Below, one piece after another: positions 24,301 through 35,818 of a stretch of DNA of 64,000 nucleotides. The DNA is taken from positions 434,001-498,000 of the forward strand of contig PTEX01000298.1 in the NCBI GenBank assembly GCA_003342815.1, read 5' to 3'. The stretch comes from Eudromia elegans. Its lineage: Eukaryota; Chordata; Aves; Tinamiformes; Tinamidae. How positions within the stretch are numbered: position 1 is the first letter of the stretch; every line of letters begins with the position of its first letter. The position numbers were made by a program, and so were the translations under genes. Under the pieces are notes generated by a model. That model worked only from the letters and a program-made list of their open reading frames with translations. It did not search any database and was not told the origin of the DNA.

Positions 24301-27300
24301 GTGATTCATACAGCGACTGAAAGAGACACAGGTTGTATGAACTTCTGGCTACAAGACAAGATGACAGGTCTGCACAAGCACATGCCTAGATAGAAGATTG
24401 GCCAAATATGTGACATAAATGACACATGAAACAACTTCTGTGTACTACAGGAAATGTTACCAACTCATTTTCTATCACTGTAACAAAAGCTCCTTACCTT
24501 TGATCTCTTTAGCAGAATTACTGCTTCCAGCATAGCTATTTCATCAAATGTTCTCAGGACTGGTTCAAGGTCTATCAAACATTCTATATAAAGAAAAAAT
24601 AATTTGCTGAATGATTTAAAATGGATAGTAAGCTTTCATGTTGCTGAAGCTTTGTAACATTTCAAAATGTGCTTTCTTAAATTTACAAGTGATTTTATCT
24701 ACTGATACACACTGAATTATCTACACAGCTAAACAGAAGATTTACTCTCACATGTTCAAAATGGAATAGTTTTTATAGCACTAAAAGAAGCCCTGTCCTG
24801 CTAAGAAGCCTGGGTACCCCAACACCGAAAGAGGTCCAGGATTGTGCTAGATTGCAAGTCTTGCATTCCTGCAATGGATTGATGGGTTTGCAGATGAAGC
24901 ACGCCTGATTTGCTAATTGGGACAAAAAACCCCACAAGACCTCAGAAAAGCTTGTTGTGTATCCTCTCCAGAAGAGGAATTCAAAAGAAAAATAAATAAT
25001 CAAATAATCCACACAAAAAAATCCAGAACAGATGCTGTTAGGCAGGGCTAGTAAAGACTGATAGTCAAGGTGACATCACCTCCAGCACATTCAATCCTCA
25101 TACTCACCAAGAGCAGTATACAAAAGCACTACTGAGCCATCTATTTACATAAGGAGACATGTTACAATTCAGTAAGCAAGCAGCAACTTGGGCATTCTCC
25201 CTTTCTCTCCTAGCGGTTTACAGAACTAGTGCTTCAATTCTAAGGCGACTTACTGTAGAAATGCCTTTTTGAAACTATGCTCAACTCTAAGAAAAACTCA
25301 ACACAGCCAAGAGGATATCAGAACTTCTACCACTTCGCAATGAGCCTCAGCAATCCTGCAAAACACATTTGCAGTAATGACTATGTAATTTTAGTAACTT
25401 GCTTTTATTTTTAACTCTATTTTTAACATAGTTTTCTCATAGTATATTTTTTCACTGGCTTTCCTCAAGACATGTTTTTCTTGCATCAGCTAAAAGGGGG
25501 TTTGTAGTTTTGGCAGTCCACGTCCAATACCAAAGTTGTTAATTTTTATTGATTACTACCAAGTTGTAAATATCAGTTCAAGACTAGAGTTATCAAAGAA
25601 TGCAGAGGTATGTAAAAATAGTAGTCTTTATCTCTTCTTTTATAAAATGAATAGATGAATTATCTAAGCTTTCCTACTTAAAGTTTATCTAAGAAAAAGA
25701 AAGTTAGGGTATTTTATTTACTGTGTTTTGGTAATTGCAAAATTTCCCATTCAGTGAGCTTTAGTTCCCTTAGTTTTGCAACAATTACTGTATAAACTTA
25801 AATACCTACCTCAACTTCCTCTTTCTTTTTATGAAAGTAGAAAAAAAAAGAAAGAGCAATTCACGTTCCATTCCAATAAACATAGGAGCAATCACAGAAA
25901 CCAAGAGAGCCCACACTCTACTACATACCCCAGGCAATTCCCCTTCAGTGTGACCACAGCCTTTCGTACTTCCTTGGCTACTTTTTGTTTGTTTTTGTTA
26001 ACCAACACAGGAAAACTAGAATGCTCAAGGAAATATTATGAATTCTTTTTGTTTTGGGCAAATATTATGAATACATAGCATTTTCTAACTCGGAGAAAAA
26101 AATCTGTTAAATAAAACCAATCAAATCAGACTTACTGCAAAATAAGAGACAATTCAAGATATTCTTCAATGTAAAAATAAAAATGTATGGCAAAAAAAAA
26201 GGGCATGTTAGTAAACCAAACCGCAAGATACTCTATGTGTTTAGATGTGACCCATTTTTTCCATCTGCATAACTGCCCCAAACCCTGTGATTTTGAACCT
26301 GTCTTTCTGAGATACCTGAACAGTGATTTTCTAACACTTTCCAACTTAAAAAAGATAAGCTTATAATGGTTTTAGAAAGAAAAATACAGTTTCTGCTCAC
26401 CAAATATACCTGATAAAAAACTTCTTTTAATGGAATAAATATAGGTCAACAATGTTTCCTTTGTATAAGGAATTCTATCTTCAATCTAAGCAGCAAGAAA
26501 TCCTTACAATATAAGATTCTTTAATCCACAGCTCATTTTGCTGTTCTAAATTTGAACACTTTTAATAATTTTCATATTTTCTTTTTTCCTTTTCCAATGT
26601 TATCCAGTTTTCCCTAAATAATTATGATCATAATTTCTAAAAGAGTGGGATGGAGTTCTTAAAGTACATTGAAATTACATAAGCACAGCTAGACAGTTAT
26701 ATGCACCATTGTCAGATTTACAGCTTTGACATACGGCACTATACCAGCACCAAAAAGAATAAATTTTGCACTTGAAGAGTGGCAGTTACTTTCTGCTAAT
26801 TTGAGTGGCACTATCTTTACCCAACAGCCAAACATAAGCCAAAAGTTACCACAAAATTAAGAAGCTGCTCGCATTTGCAAGTGAAAGCTGAAAAGCACAT
26901 GAGAAACTTTATTGTATTATGGGCTCAATCACAGATCTTGCTGATTCCCAGAGGTAGAACAATGAAACAAATAGAAATTTAGAACATTCTAGATTAAGTA
27001 ATAGCAAAAGATTTATACCAACATTAAACAAATGTAAAATTTGTTTAATTTGTTTAAAAGGTAAAATCACTATAGCTCATCTGATGAGGAATAGTTTGCT
27101 GATGTGTTCACCAGATTGCTCATAAATCTGTGTTCACTCTGTGCTTCACTTTTTTCACTTAGAACAAAATCTGACCTTCAAATATATACAAAATATGCAG
27201 TCCAAGTAGTTAAACAAACCATGTTACTTTTCCACAGGAAATTACAGAAATGGTAAATGCAAAAGGCTGCAGCTAACAAGTTAGTTTTGTTGTACGTACA

Positions 27301-30300
27301 CAGTTCCATTCATAAATGTTTATTTATAGACATGATGGAAGGCGACATGCATCTTAACACATGATCTTTATCCACGACTGTCCTGACGTAACTTTTGATG
27401 TCTTTACCATTTCCCATTTGCGACTGCAACAGTGCTCTCTAAGTACTGCACTAGCCAGAAATCTGGCAACTTTTTTTTTTTTTTCATTATGCAATATAAA
27501 CTCACTTAAGAATGATGGTCTGTCATCTGGGTTTTGTGCCCATCCACTTGCTATCAGTCTTGTGATGAGTGCTCGATGAGGAATGTCCATCGATAAACTT
27601 TCTTCACTTAAATCTAGCCGCTGTCCTTGTGACACACTATACATTATCTGCAAGGGGTTTATAACTTCTGTCAAAATAGACATCATGTGTTCATTAGAAA
27701 TATATGCAATAAAAATAGTTTACTACAGGAGTAATAATTTAGATTGCAAGTACAGTATTTATAGTTCATCAAAAGAAAGTAGTATTTCTTTTTACCAAAA
27801 AAAGTAATGTGAATTTATCAAACAATATAGCACTTAAAAAATAGAGAATTTGATATGAGAACTAACTCAATCTGTTGTTCAACAGACTTAGAAGCTGAAT
27901 GATTACAAAGCAGCCCCTGAAATGAAGTTCTTCGGTGCCAAAGTGTCGGCATTAGTTTTATGTCGACATAAAGGTTAGAAAAATAAATTAAAAGACATGT
28001 TCTTACCTTCAAAAGGCTGTTTCCTTGTCATCACTTCCCACATAATAATTGCATAGCTGTTTAAAGTATAAAAAGTATAAAATATATTATTTTAAATCAC
28101 ACCATGATAAAGCAAGGTGCTCAACTTTACACTTTACTAAAAACAAGCCACTAAAATGATCCTGCAAGCTACATGCATGGAACTACCTCCAGTTAGTCAC
28201 AATGATGGCCCAAACGCAGAAGAGCTAGTATAGCACTACAGGGGCCAGTTCATGATTTTAAGTACAGTAAACTTACATGGAGCAAAGTGCCCCATCCAAA
28301 ACCTTGCCCCATCCCACACTGCTCTACAGCATGCAGTGAATTACATATACAGTGAAATATAAAGCATGTAGTTTTATCAGTAGACAGAGATGTTGCTTCA
28401 CACGCAGCACTGGTTTTAGCAAAAAAATTCTTGGAAGGAGCACCCAGACCTAGAGCTGCCTGACTGAAGGCACCTCTGTGCATACACAAATACAGAGTTA
28501 AGTTTCCTTTCGCATCAGCTGCAGGGGGACACAGCTCAGTGCATGCCTTTCTTTTCCACCTCTAAGAGAACAATTGTACTCTTCAGTTATCACAGTGTAT
28601 TAATTAAAAGGTATCTTTAAAAGGTTTTATATGCAAATTTTGAATAGAGGTTATATTTAACTGCCTCAAAGCTTTGTATAATTTAACAAGTACCAGCTAG
28701 AGAAAAAAAAAACAAAAAAGAACGTAACCTATACTTAAAATCAATCTTAACTAAGTCTTCCTAATCATTTATTCTATTCTCAGTGATTTGTGTTGTAAGA
28801 TTAATCCTTGTTACAAAGACATTTTTTCATGCAGTCCTGAAAGTTCAAGAACAAAGATCTGTCATGGCAAATTGATGTTTTCACATGTGTTAATACTGCA
28901 TTTTTTCTTTAAGATTTTTGTTCCTTAAGAAAGATCCTAACCCACAAAGTAGTTATAATATTTCAACAATATTAAATTTTACTTGCTGCAAACAGTTAAT
29001 TGGCCATCCAGGCTTACATTCAGTGTGAAATCTCTCTACAATTAAACATGATTATTCTACAGCACTGCAGTAAATCACCTCCCTTTACATTATTCACATT
29101 CTCCTTTATTATTTCTTCCTCATAGGATCTCCCTCTGCTACTAAGCACAGATTTTTCTACATGACTTTTCTGGTGATCTTTTCCTTCACTGTTTCTCTAT
29201 ATCCATTTGTCTTCCAATCCTGAATGGGCATTATCTCCTTATACTGTTTTCTTGATTCCTTTTCTCTCTCTTTTCAAATCACCTCTTTCCTTCCTGATTT
29301 AACTGTTTACTAGATTTCTTCTACTTATCTTTGCTTACTTCTTCCCATTCAGTTCTTATTCCTCAGCACACAACTTTCTGCTAACCAACCTTTTCTCTTT
29401 CCCATCTCTGTATGGAGTATTCATTAACACACCAGCCATACTTCAAATCCCCTAAAATCAAGATCCAGAAGAGATGACTTTTAAGACATCACACTTTATG
29501 GCCATACCACCGGCCATTTAAATGTCATCACAGATTACATTTTCTCCTTAAAATATGAGGAGAGCAGGTATATTAGCCTCTCTATTCTTCCAATGTCAAT
29601 GTCACCTGTCTGAATGTCAAAGAGCTTTGTGTGCTCCTTAAGCGACAATTAAAAGATTTAATGCTCTTTCCAGTAGTTAGTAAGTCCCTTGGAGACTGGC
29701 TCATATCTCCCTAATGTACAATCCTGTCAAACTTAGCTGGATCTAAAGGTAGTGGAGTGCAACAGAGAAAGGCTTTGTCACAGTGATATTCCTCTTCTAG
29801 GCTGCTAAGCCCCCTAGTTTCCCTTGACAGCTCCTTCCAGGATTTTTCAAATCATCTGAGCTCTCAGAATCTTTTCAAATGAGCTGATCATTCCCCTAAT
29901 ATAATCTGTTTAATAGAGGCAGCCACTATTCCACTACTTCCAGCTACTGCTCAGCAGAGCTGAAGGAAGTGAATCTACCCAAACTTTCATAAAGTTATTC
30001 CTTTAGTAGATCTTATATATTCCTCTCTATACTTCCCCCACCACCATTACTTGCTTTTTTTTTTCTCTCACTCCCTTCCAAAAATGTTTTTCCTCCTTCC
30101 CACAAGTATATGTTGCAAATTATGTCATTGACGTGCATTAATTACAAGAGTACGTGAATAGAAATAAAGGTTTTTCCTCCATATGTTGTCAGCCAAGAGC
30201 AACATACGGTACCTGTAGATATCATGTTTTACACTCGCACGCGTTTTCTGACTGGGGGTGTAGTCTTCAGGTGGCATGTAGACAATCGTCCCTCCCTCTG

Positions 30301-33300
30301 GCAAGGATGCTTCACTTCGGGATTGCGACATAGATACCACACGCCATTTCGACAAGCCAAAATCTGCAATCTGGAAAAGATAAGACAGTTATCAAGATGA
30401 AAAACAACTGGGTTTATCTTTGGTTGATGTTGTTGTCTGTTTTGTCTGCTTTTTAATTCTGGAAAAACACCTAGTTTATGGACCTTACCCTGACATGTAT
30501 AAGTACATCACTGTCTTAGCAACAGAAAATACTATCTGCAATCCAGAAAACACTCCCAATTCATTATTTATTACTGCTACACTGACCTATCTTTATCTTT
30601 TGATCTTTTAAGGAAAGATTTCACTGGAGAATTTACTGTGAGTTTCCATCCTCTCTGAAGAACTGTTCCAAAAAATTACTTTGTTTCATTAAAAACAAGT
30701 AAACAGAAAGCCACTGTGCATTTCTAGTGCCCTTATTTGTGATAAAATTTGAGTTTCCTTTCATTAGGAAAGTATACAGATATAGTTAGTTCCCTTCTTT
30801 TGTTCTAGCAGAGCTGCTGTTCATGCATGGTCAGGCAGGTACAAGATAGCACCTGTGCTAACAGAGATAGAAAAAAATAATGTGCATAAAAAAATAATGA
30901 CTTGCAGCAGTTTCCTCATCAGGTTTATCAGGAAGCTCCAGGGATAGAGATACCAGCAGAGGAAGGAGGGACCTGTTGAGGGCGTGGGTGCAGAGGAAGC
31001 CTTGTAAGCTGTCCTGACGCCAAGAAAAACCTCTCTGGAACAGAGGTCTCTGAGTAGTTGCTGTTAGGAAATCAGTATTGGACATCTGCTCAGAGGACTT
31101 ACAAACTAGCCCTCATGGTATCAACTGAAGTGTTAGCCACTGAAGCACAAACCAAATGTATCTCTCATGTCACAAATGTAAAAACAGCAAAAGCCCAAAA
31201 CTGAAATTATGGCATTTTGTCTCTGTTATTTTAATCTCTCTTTCTTATTAGGGCAGTGAGAGTATAAAAGGCAAATTTAAGCATTTAAAATAACATTGTT
31301 TCTCAATGCATGTTTGCTCTAAGAGAAATTACACAGGATGTTCATATTTCAGTTAGGTTTTATATATTCCTATAGGACACACTAACACCATATGCACTTT
31401 AGAACTTGGTACCACTGTCCTCCAGAACAAATGGGACGGGCAGGAACACTGCCCCTTTTCTACTCAGAAAGGGACCCCTGGGAGGGGTACAGAAGTGTCA
31501 CTACTACTGAGTATCAGACACCTTTATGACACAAACCCCCAAATTCTGGAGACTTTGTATTTTTAGATGGATTGAATCCACTCTTGAGCAGGACGGAGGT
31601 TTTTAAAGAAATTGGAAAGTTCTGTTTGTAAGGATAAACCAAAAAGCCTGGCATATAACGAAGTCCCTTCCACATGATCATGTCCTTACTTCTCTGCAAC
31701 AGTTAAAATACTTTGATTCATTTTGGATGCTAAAGAACACAATATTTAAATAGTTCTACCTTAACATGAAACTCGTCATCCAGCAAAATATTCTGGGTCT
31801 TCAAGTCATGGTGCAGCAATGGAGGACTCATGTTGTGCAAATAGTTTACTCCCAAAGCAATTTCATACAGGATTCGGAATCTCAGGCACCAGGGAATGTC
31901 AGGATATACATCCTTCTAGCAAAATCAAACCACAGAACCAAGATATAACTCTCTCTTCTCATCTAACAATTTAATACAGATTGTTAAAATAAGAAGAAAA
32001 TGAGTCCCACGGTTATCTTTTAAAGTACTTATTCAAGTTATTCATTATGCCAACTCCTTGAAAAGTGTAACTGAGAACTGGGATGTGTAACTCCCCCAGG
32101 AAATTTGTGACCCACAGATTATAAGTATTATTCAAAGGAAAGCAAGAAATCATGTATTCAGTTGACACTGGGGAGCAGAGGAAAGGCAGGACCAGGACAT
32201 GCCTGGCCAAAATCCTACTACCTGCCACTGTACAGGCAGAACTCAACTCAAATTTATTGAGTTTATTTCCATGCCTTTTCCAGTTATTGCAAAACTAACC
32301 AAAAACAAAAAAACAAAACAAAAAAGAAAACAACATGTTTGGAAACACAAAAACACCAATAAAAAATGCAGGAATTTTATATATTAAATATTAAGGCTGA
32401 CAGTAATGACTTAATGAAAGCTACCCAGGTGAGTTCTCTAAGGCATGATTAAAGGTACAGAAGAGGTACAGTGCTATGCAGACAACTGCAGTAGCTTTAA
32501 CCTAGACACTGGATGCTCGGATCAAACCACCAGAAGTAACTGACAGCTCAGCACAAGCTGACACTCTCCTGAAAGCAAGACCCAACAGAAATGTCCATAT
32601 CTGCCTAGATTTGCAGACTCAAACCATCTATAACTTTTTTTAAAAAAGGCAATAAACAAGTGGAAATAAGTACATCTTTTTGTGATGTTTATATGGCTGA
32701 CATTTTTGAAACACTGAAGTGAGTAGAAGTACTTCAATCTCAAACAGAATAAAGGAAATTTTTAAAATGATTATATATACAGTAATTCATCATTAAGCCA
32801 GTTATAGAGCAAAGAATTAAATGAAAGAGTACAATAAAATTAAAGTCTGCTGACCTGAATTGTCATTTTGAAGAACAGAAATTCTAAGCAGCAAAAACCC
32901 AAGCTTGCTGTTCTTTAAGTATTGCTAAGTACTTAAGAATGGAAACCAGTCTATTTGAGCCAACCAGGGATTGTATTTAAGAGCTGTAAGTAAACTTACC
33001 CCATGTAAAAGCTGGTTTAATGATCCATTTGTCATGTACTCTGTTACTATCCCCAGAAATTCAGGCTCATTGCAAATTCCTAAAATTGGCAGGATGTAAC
33101 TAAACCTGGCTTTGTGCAGTATCTCTGCTTCTTTCAGAAGGTGGCTTCTATCACTTAAAGAAAAGGAAAAGAGGGATTATTGTGCTAACAGTAGAAAATT
33201 CAAGCAAATGCCGGGTTCATTAAGTTTGCTTTCTCTAATTATTTTGGTACATGCAGTATGACTGTCCTCCACAATTTATTTCCTACTACACTATTTCTAT

Positions 33301-34902
33301 AGCGAGATACTTGAAAATAAATTAGAATCTGCACAAGCAGGCACACGATAGCTTCTTCAGCTTTGTTGTACTGCACAACCACCGCTCATTTCTGCACCAC
33401 ATTTCACCCATGTTTCAAGTACACAAAGGCACAACCAGAACTGCAACTTTCACCATCCTGTGTAACCATAATGACAGCAACACCTAACCATATTTATCCC
33501 ATTTTACAGCCCAACTTCAAACACTGAGTTTTCACAGACTGTTTGTCTACTATAAAATGGAGCTTTTAATACTTTGCTCACAGTTCTCCAGTCATTTCAA
33601 CTCAGTAGACACTCACGTGTACTAAGTAAAGGGAATACAGTTTCAGTTTCTGAAACGGAACTGAAGCATGCTTTGTCATCACATAAAATACTCTCTTAGA
33701 CTGGGCCTCACCTGATTATACAGACAGCATATAGAGGCTGACCTGACACCTGAGTTTGGAGGTATAAATGTTCTCTGCTAAGGCCAAGCCGCCTCATAAA
33801 CGTGAACCCTATGACGCTTTTCAGAGGTGTAAATAAACCTTGCAGCATATAAATATAAGCAGCTGAAATGTTATTTAAAACTAAGTAATAGTAAAATTAT
33901 ATTCTTAATAATAATGAAGACATTTTTTGGCATGTTTTATATCTCAAAAGTTGTCGAACACACGGGTTACTAATAGTGAGTACTAATAGCAAGGACACTT
34001 GGACTAAGACAGATAATTCTAAGAAAATAAAAGGATTTGGATTTTGCATCCCTGGACACTGGTACGGGGATACCCAAATACCGCCTACTGCAGCACATCC
34101 CGGACGGGCCGCGTGGATGCACGCGGGCTACCAGGGCTCGTGTGCCGGGATTTGCTCAGCGCAGCCCTCTACTCCCCCGGCCACAGAGCTCTGAGGCCGA
34201 GCCGGGCCGCGGGTGCAGAGCACGGAGCTGCAGCCTGCCTGGAGCCGCCAGAACTGCTGGTCCTTGAGTAGGTAGGAAACAAAAAGCAAAGCATCTTCAT
34301 GACAGGGAAACGGGAAAGCAAGAGGCTCCTCTTATATGGGACTCTAGAAAACGCTAGAAGATGACCGGAGGGAAACAGCTGGCCTCAAGAGGCGCCCGGG
34401 CCGCAGCTCCCTCACTCCAAGGAGGCCGAGGCCGGGCACAAGGGGGCTCTTCCCGGGCTCGCGGGCCAGTTCCCGCCGTGGGGTGGGGGCGCTCTGCGGC
34501 ACCGCGGGGCCTCTCGGCGCCAGGCCGCCCGTCGCGGCTCCGCGAGGCAGCGCGGGCCGCAGCGAACGGGCTCGGCGGCCGCGCCGGGCGGCGCAGGGAC
34601 CCTCGGCCCGGGGCTGCCGCCCGCGCCCGCCGCCCGCGCCCGGCCTGGCCTGCCGGTCTTCATTCCAGCGGCCATGCCGCCCGCCAGGACCCGCGCAGGG
34701 AGCCCCGCGCCGCGCCCCGCCGGTACCTCTCCAGCAGCGGCCCCTGGAGGCTCTTGAGGGCCACGGGGACGCGCCAGTCGGCGTGGCGCGCGGCCGACAC
34801 GGTGCCGTAGGCGCCGCGGCCTAGGAAGCGCAGGTCGGGCAGCTTGCTGGAGGGGATGGCGGGCAGGGCGCAGCTGAGCGCGCCCTCCCGCGCGCCGCTC
34901 AT
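17977..34902 (-). CDS. RIPK2: receptor-interacting serine/threonine kinase 2 (complete, 11 coding exons)
   Basis: Coding exons: 34902-34727, 33153-33000, 31915-31760, 30370-30213, 28056-28007, 27667-27506, 24583-24498, 24316-24221, 23604-23499, 19696-19520 and 18308-17977. All junctions are GT-AG and in phase, totalling 1653 bases or 550 residues (human has 540). The kinase domain shows a glycine loop (GRGAYGTV, 28-35), Lys50 in VALK, a Glu in KEAEIL, a Thr gatekeeper in IVTEYM, the catalytic HHDLKTQN (Asp147) and DFG (165-167). An intermediate region follows, then a CARD from about residue 450 ([13 protein letters not shown] to [14 protein letters not shown]) with the conserved Tyr in KEDYEL. 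By family knowledge RIPK2 binds NOD1/NOD2 through CARD-CARD contacts in the cytoplasm and drives NF-kB and MAPK signalling via ubiquitin scaffolds. I see no break, frameshift or missing key residue. Confidence 0.97.
18309..19519. other. RIPK2 intron 10
   Basis: AT-rich intron containing a 59-base tandem duplication (19197-19314). A possible degraded CR1 3' end lies near 19052-19096 (AATCATAGAATC, then a decayed TTGGAA-like run). No gene is seen. Confidence 0.6.
19197..19314. repeat. 59-base tandem duplication
   Basis: Two adjacent copies (19197-19255 and 19256-19314) differ at one base (AATAATTT versus AAAAATTT). Each contains an (AAAT)n run. The near-identity suggests a recent duplication. 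Confidence 0.95.
19520..19696 (-). CDS. RIPK2: RIPK2 coding exon 10
   Basis: A 177-base exon with acceptor CTTTTTAG and donor GTACAG. It encodes a Ser-rich intermediate segment ([19 protein letters not shown]). Similarity to human is weak, but phase and junctions fit exons 9 and 11. Confidence 0.87.
19697..23498. other. RIPK2 intron 9
   Basis: A 3.8-kb intron that includes a CR1 3' end at 21409-21564 and an AT/AC-rich run near 22500-22535. The part at 20.2-21.3 kb has few stop-free stretches, and I cannot assign it to a known repeat. Confidence 0.6.
21409..21564 (+). mobile_element. CR1 LINE 3' end
   Basis: CR1 3' terminus reading GGTTGGACTAGATGACCTCT, then AGGTCCCTTCCAACCCTAG, then three ATTCTATG-type tail units. 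It is 5'-truncated and lies antisense to RIPK2 in intron 9. The same subfamily appears at 56.1 and 59.2 kb. Confidence 0.93.
23499..23604 (-). CDS. RIPK2: RIPK2 coding exon 9
   Basis: A 106-base exon with acceptor CATTTTAG and donor GTAAAG. It encodes poorly conserved intermediate sequence ([18 protein letters not shown]). The call rests on splice sites, an open frame and phase, not on strong similarity. Confidence 0.85.
24221..24316 (-). CDS. RIPK2: RIPK2 coding exon 8
   Basis: A 96-base, phase-0 exon with acceptor CTCTTTCAG and donor GTAAAT. It reads [14 protein letters not shown] and [12 protein letters not shown], matching the start of the human intermediate region (IHLCDKKK, SLNIPVNHGPQE). 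Confidence 0.92.
24498..24583 (-). CDS. RIPK2: RIPK2 coding exon 7
   Basis: An 86-base exon with acceptor TTTATATAG and donor GTAAGG. It reads [20 protein letters not shown], the last kinase helix. Confidence 0.96.
24584..27505. other. RIPK2 intron 7-side DNA (between exons 7 and 6)
   Basis: AT-rich intron with no gene or recognised repeat. Introns 23605-24220 and 27668-28006 are equally plain. Confidence 0.55.
27506..27667 (-). CDS. RIPK2: RIPK2 coding exon 6
   Basis: A 162-base exon with acceptor TTTGACAG and donor GTGAGT. It reads [16 protein letters not shown] and [14 protein letters not shown], the end of the kinase C-lobe with the conserved Arg of DDRPSF. Confidence 0.97.
28007..28056 (-). 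CDS. RIPK2: RIPK2 coding exon 5
   Basis: A 50-base exon with acceptor TTAAACAG and donor GTAAGA. It reads [16 protein letters not shown], the kinase F-helix region. Confidence 0.96.
28057..30212. other. RIPK2 intron between exons 5 and 4, with a long pyrimidine-rich stretch
   Basis: No gene is seen. From about 29090 to 29430 the plus strand is markedly C/T-rich (purine-rich in the RIPK2 transcript), and a weaker bias continues toward 30100. Confidence 0.55.
30213..30370 (-). CDS. RIPK2: RIPK2 coding exon 4
   Basis: A 158-base exon with acceptor TTTTCCAG and donor GTACCG. It reads [18 protein letters not shown], then [17 protein letters not shown], the activation segment with the conserved serines, and the PPE motif. 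Confidence 0.97.
30371..32999. other. RIPK2 introns flanking exon 3
   Basis: Introns 30371-31759 and 31916-32999. AT-rich, with no recognised gene or named repeat. Confidence 0.55.
31760..31915 (-). CDS. RIPK2: RIPK2 coding exon 3
   Basis: A 156-base exon with donor GTAGAA and acceptor TTGCTAG. It carries the catalytic loop [18 protein letters not shown]. Confidence 0.97.
33000..33153 (-). CDS. RIPK2: RIPK2 coding exon 2
   Basis: A 154-base exon with donor GTAAGT. It reads [20 protein letters not shown] and [16 protein letters not shown]: the alpha-C helix Glu and the hinge. Confidence 0.97.
33154..34726. other. RIPK2 intron 1
   Basis: The left two thirds are AT-rich. From about 34070 the DNA becomes GC- and CpG-rich as the downstream shore of the promoter island. 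Open frames in the island are compositional shadows. Confidence 0.6.
34727..34902 (-). CDS. RIPK2: RIPK2 coding exon 1
   Basis: The exon starts at the ATG at 34902 ([20 protein letters not shown]) and carries the glycine-rich loop and Lys50. The donor GTACCG follows 34727. It is very GC-rich, inside the CpG island. Confidence 0.95.
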
Positions 34903-35049
34903 GGTCCCACGGCGCCCGCTGCCCTGCCCGGCCCGGCCTGGCCCCGCCGTGGGGCCGGCGCCGCCTCTCCCCAGCCCGGCCCGGCCGTGTCTCCCCGCCC
35001 AGGCCCGGCCGCGCCGGAGCCGCCTCCCCGCGCGGCGGGCCGCGGCCGC

Positions 35050-35056
35050 TGAGTCA
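35050..35056. promoter_or_regulatory. AP-1 / Maf-type site TGAGTCA
   Basis: A perfect TRE about 150 bases upstream of the RIPK2 ATG. The minus strand reads TGACTCAGC, which also fits an antioxidant-response or Maf half-site core. Sequence match only; function is inferred. Confidence 0.45.
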
Positions 35057-35166
35057 CTTCCCGGTGCCGCCTTCGCTTGTCCCGGTATTTGCTTCTGTTC
35101 CTCCCAAGCGAGGCCGCCCGGCGGCTCTTCCCGTTTCCAGGGGAGGAATCACGGCCCAGCCCGGGA

Positions 35167-35176
35167 GGGATTTCCC
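35167..35176. promoter_or_regulatory. NF-kB consensus site GGGATTTCCC
   Basis: A perfect match to GGGRNWYYCC about 265 bases upstream of the RIPK2 ATG, at the edge of the CpG island. RIPK2 activates NF-kB, so a feedback site is plausible but unproven. Confidence 0.5.
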
Positions 35177-35797
35177 CGCTGCCCCGGCACGGGGTGACGC
35201 GGGAGAGGGGACCGGGGGCTGGCAGCAGACGTTGCTGCGTTTCAAGATCTGACGCTGTTTTTGCATTCCCCAGCCTGTTTACTTAGAATAGTTGTAGATC
35301 TGTGCTGTCTCCTCACTCCTTCTCCCTCCTCCTTTTTCATAAATATCCAATTCCACGGGATTAGAAACTCTGTGTTGGTCACTCGCACAGAAGCGTCTGG
35401 ACTTCTACATTCACCCGTGATTTTACTCTGCATCCTCCAAACACGCTGGTTTGTTCCCCCGCTGGTTGGTTTGTGCATTACCGTGCACAAGTTTTACCTA
35501 CATACGCGGCTGATGTAGAAGCCCCTCTCCGTACTGAGCACACGAGCGCTGTTACTCGCCAGGCTGCTCTGATGTTCAGTAAAGATTTCCTTCCTTAAAC
35601 TAAAGGGACGCGCAGTGCGTGCCAGCAGCGGGCGTCTGCTACGAACACTGCGAGGACACGGTCCGTACAGCGTCTCCCGTGAACGTCCCTGCTCCGGGAG
35701 CACTCAGACTCCTTCCTCATAGAAAGCCAGCTGCACACTTTGCTGCCACGTGTTTTTGCTGAGCTAATATTTATTTAAACTTTTAGATACACCAACC

Positions 35798-35818
35798 AAA
35801 AAAAAAAAAAAAAAAAAA
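35798..35818. repeat. poly-A run
   Basis: About 21 consecutive A bases. No retroposed body is recognised beside it. Confidence 0.9.

Larger units (their letters stand above)
34070..35250. promoter_or_regulatory. RIPK2: CpG island covering the RIPK2 promoter and first exon
   Basis: GC- and CpG-dense DNA with a core at about 34400-35060, spanning coding exon 1 and the DNA just upstream. No TATA box is evident at a sensible distance, as usual for CpG-island promoters. The transcription start should lie a little above 34902, but I cannot place it. Confidence 0.85.

Noticed and set aside
34361-34824. Arg/Pro/Ala-rich open frames on the plus strand opposite RIPK2 exon 1
   Set aside because: Typical CpG-island shadow frames; the real coding strand is minus.
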